Source: an uncultured bacterium (GTDB lineage: Bacteria; Patescibacteriota; Gracilibacteria; UBA4473). From it: a DNA stretch of 6,761 nt. The stretch spans positions 1 to 6,761 of the forward strand of contig CAMZKS010000095.1 of assembly GCA_947311285.1 (NCBI GenBank), given 5' to 3'. Positions 5,653-6,761 of the stretch are shown in pieces. Under the pieces are notes generated by a model. That model was not told where the DNA came from. It worked only from the letters and a program-made list of their open reading frames with translations, and did not search any database. How positions within the stretch are numbered: position 1 is the stretch's first letter; every line of letters begins with the position of its first letter. Made by a program: the position numbers and the translations under genes.

Positions 5653-6213
5653 ATGTTTGATGAAAACCCAATCAAAAATCCAACATTAGATAGCATTGAT
5701 TTATGTGGTTCACAAGAATCGTTAGTTACGGCCTTGTGTGAAATTTTAGAGGCAGGGCGCAGCCAGAGAGAAAAGAAAGTACTAGAAAGAGCTGAGCAAA
5801 TTGAACTTCCGGCTTGGTGGAATCGTAATAGAAATAAAATAAAAAATAATGATTTATACCGAGCAGAATTGTGCAGGCAATTTAGTTTAACAAATACTGA
5901 GTTCTTAGAAGAAAAAATGATTCCCGCAAAGATGCAAAGCATTGGGACACATATAACTGGTGATTATCATTGTTTTACACTAACCTATTCTCTCGACGGG
6001 CCGATTATTATTGATAGTACATGGAAACAGTTTTGCAATAAAAATGAAATAAATGCACCAGACACTTTTTGTGGAACCCCAGAAGATTTGGTTCAAACGC
6101 TTTTGTCTAAGGGAGTGACGGCGGAAAACATTCATGATAATTATGGTGACATAGTCGTTCCTGTTCTTGTGCGTAGAAGTACACAGTTGTCTGTTAAAAA
6201 TGAAATAAAATAA
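5653..6213 (+). CDS. Protein of unknown function; possible papain/transglutaminase-like Cys-His-Asp fold
   Basis: I do not recognise this 186-residue protein. It has no signal peptide and no membrane segment, so it is probably cytosolic. The middle is charged and hydrophilic (a WWNRNRNKIKNN stretch at 55-66). The most telling part is YHCFTLTY at 105-112 followed by PIIIDSTWKQF at 117-127: a His, then an Asp about 15 residues later in a D-x-T-W-x-x-F context after a hydrophobic strand. That resembles the His-Asp half of papain- or transglutaminase-like folds. Candidate nucleophiles are Cys18, in DLCGSQESLV at an apparent helix start, or Cys74 in ELCRQF, 32 residues before His106. Fold and activity are inference from this pattern alone. 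The gene sits between the acyl-CoA synthetase and a cation exchanger with 1-nt gaps on both sides, so it is probably co-transcribed and translated with them. ATG 5653 is the first start after the upstream stop. Confidence 0.7.
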   Translation: MFDENPIKNPTLDSIDLCGSQESLVTALCEILEAGRSQREKKVLERAEQIELPAWWNRNRNKIKNNDLYRAELCRQFSLTNTEFLEEKMIPAKMQSIGTHITGDYHCFTLTYSLDGPIIIDSTWKQFCNKNEINAPDTFCGTPEDLVQTLLSKGVTAENIHDNYGDIVVPVLVRRSTQLSVKNEIK

Positions 6214-6214
6214 A

Positions 6215-6761
6215 ATGCAAAATCTACTGCAATCCCTTACAACCCTCCCCTATCCCGTTCAGGCGATTGTGGCTGTAATGGCCGTTATTGGTTTGTGGTT
6301 TGGTTCAGACAAAGTGATCTGGGGCGTAAAACGGATAGCCCGCAAGTTTGGCATATCAGAGCTTATTATTGGGTTAACGATTGTTTCTATTGGTTCGAGT
6401 TTGCCAGAAATTTTTGTAAATATATCTGCCGGTCTTCGTGGGGCAGATGATATTGGAGTCGGGAATATTGCTGGTAGTTGTTTCGTTCAAGGTTCGTTTA
6501 TTTTAGGGCTTGTGGTGTTAGTTGGGGGTGAAATGGGAGGAAAGAAAGAAAAAATAAAACGTGATGGAACTATGATTCTTGGGTCCATTGTTCTGCTGTT
6601 CTTGCTTGGAATGGACGGCACCATTGCCACCGGTGAAGCTTTGATTTTAGTGCTAACCTACTGTGGTTATATTTTTCACTTACTGGTGGCAAATCGAAAA
6701 AGCTGGAAGATTCAAAAAAGTCATTCGTATATGGTATTGAACTTTATCGCTTTTGCCCTTG
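6215..6761 (+). CDS. Na+/Ca2+-exchanger family (CaCA) membrane protein, N-terminal part (3' end outside window)
   Basis: Translation from ATG 6215 is open to the window end (182 residues, about half of a typical 310-330-residue bacterial or archaeal exchanger). It encodes hydrophobic segments at roughly 14-30, 49-72, 80-104, 119-132 and 140-158, with a sixth beginning near 173. The alpha-1 repeat is clear: GLTIVSIGSSLPE (53-65), with the ion-binding Glu65 that corresponds to Glu54 of the Methanocaldococcus exchanger, then GNIAGSCFVQGSFILGL (83-99). The family motif is normally GNxxGSNxxN; here both Asn positions are changed, to Cys89 and Gln92, while Ser88 is kept. Such proteins exchange Na+ or H+ for Ca2+ or related cations across the cytoplasmic membrane. 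The alpha-2 repeat is beyond the window, so ion specificity is open. The start lies 1 nt after the preceding stop (TAA-A-ATG), with no Shine-Dalgarno site. Confidence 0.88.
   Translation, partial: MQNLLQSLTTLPYPVQAIVAVMAVIGLWFGSDKVIWGVKRIARKFGISELIIGLTIVSIGSSLPEIFVNISAGLRGADDIGVGNIAGSCFVQGSFILGLVVLVGGEMGGKKEKIKRDGTMILGSIVLLFLLGMDGTIATGEALILVLTYCGYIFHLLVANRKSWKIQKSHSYMVLNFIAFAL

Noticed and set aside
5643..5942. Minus-strand 99-codon ORF with hydrophobic stretches opposite the unknown gene
   Set aside because: The plus-strand frame is longer, fits the operon spacing exactly and has more protein-like composition; the antisense hydrophobicity comes from AT-rich complement codons.

Overview
The window looks like ordinary bacterial chromosome, AT-rich and gene-dense, with 1-30 nt gaps or 1-nt overlaps between most genes, and it uses the standard genetic code. 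Several traits fit a small-genome bacterium of the Patescibacteria/CPR type, or another lineage that makes little use of Shine-Dalgarno sites. These are a V/A-type rather than F-type ATPase, an ADP-forming acetyl-CoA synthetase, a short RsmI, and no convincing Shine-Dalgarno sequence before any visible start codon. RsmI and the AroQ chorismate mutase point to Bacteria rather than Archaea. The phylum assignment is inference; no rRNA or other taxonomic marker is present.

Layout. (1) 2-679, +: C-terminal half of V/A-type ATPase subunit B. No subunit D follows it. (2) 680-814: a structured intergenic region ending in a strong intrinsic terminator only 20 nt before the next start codon. Its hairpins can pair in alternative ways and it contains a 23-codon ORF, so it may be an attenuator-type leader. 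(3) 815-2375, +: an L-asparaginase and a RibH2-type lumazine synthase, 4 nt apart. (4) 2406-3394, -: rsmI followed by a stand-alone AroQ chorismate mutase, overlapping by 1 nt and convergent with the previous pair. (5) 3395-3572: divergent intergenic region with an extended -10 promoter and a palindromic element for the rightward operon. (6) 3573 to the window end, +: fused ADP-forming acyl-CoA synthetase, an unrecognised 186-aa protein and a Na+/Ca2+-exchanger-family membrane protein (cut off by the window edge), joined by identical TAA-A-ATG junctions.

How the genes fit together. The identifiable genes are housekeeping or energy genes: ion-motive ATPase, substrate-level ATP from acyl-CoA, cation exchange, amide hydrolysis, flavin precursor synthesis, aromatic amino acid branch point and 16S rRNA methylation. 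I see no mobile element, CRISPR array, tRNA or rRNA. I found no clearly new multi-gene system. The items most worth a second look are the asparaginase leader, the unknown protein at 5653-6213, the missing ATPase subunit D and an unusual ion-site residue in the exchanger.
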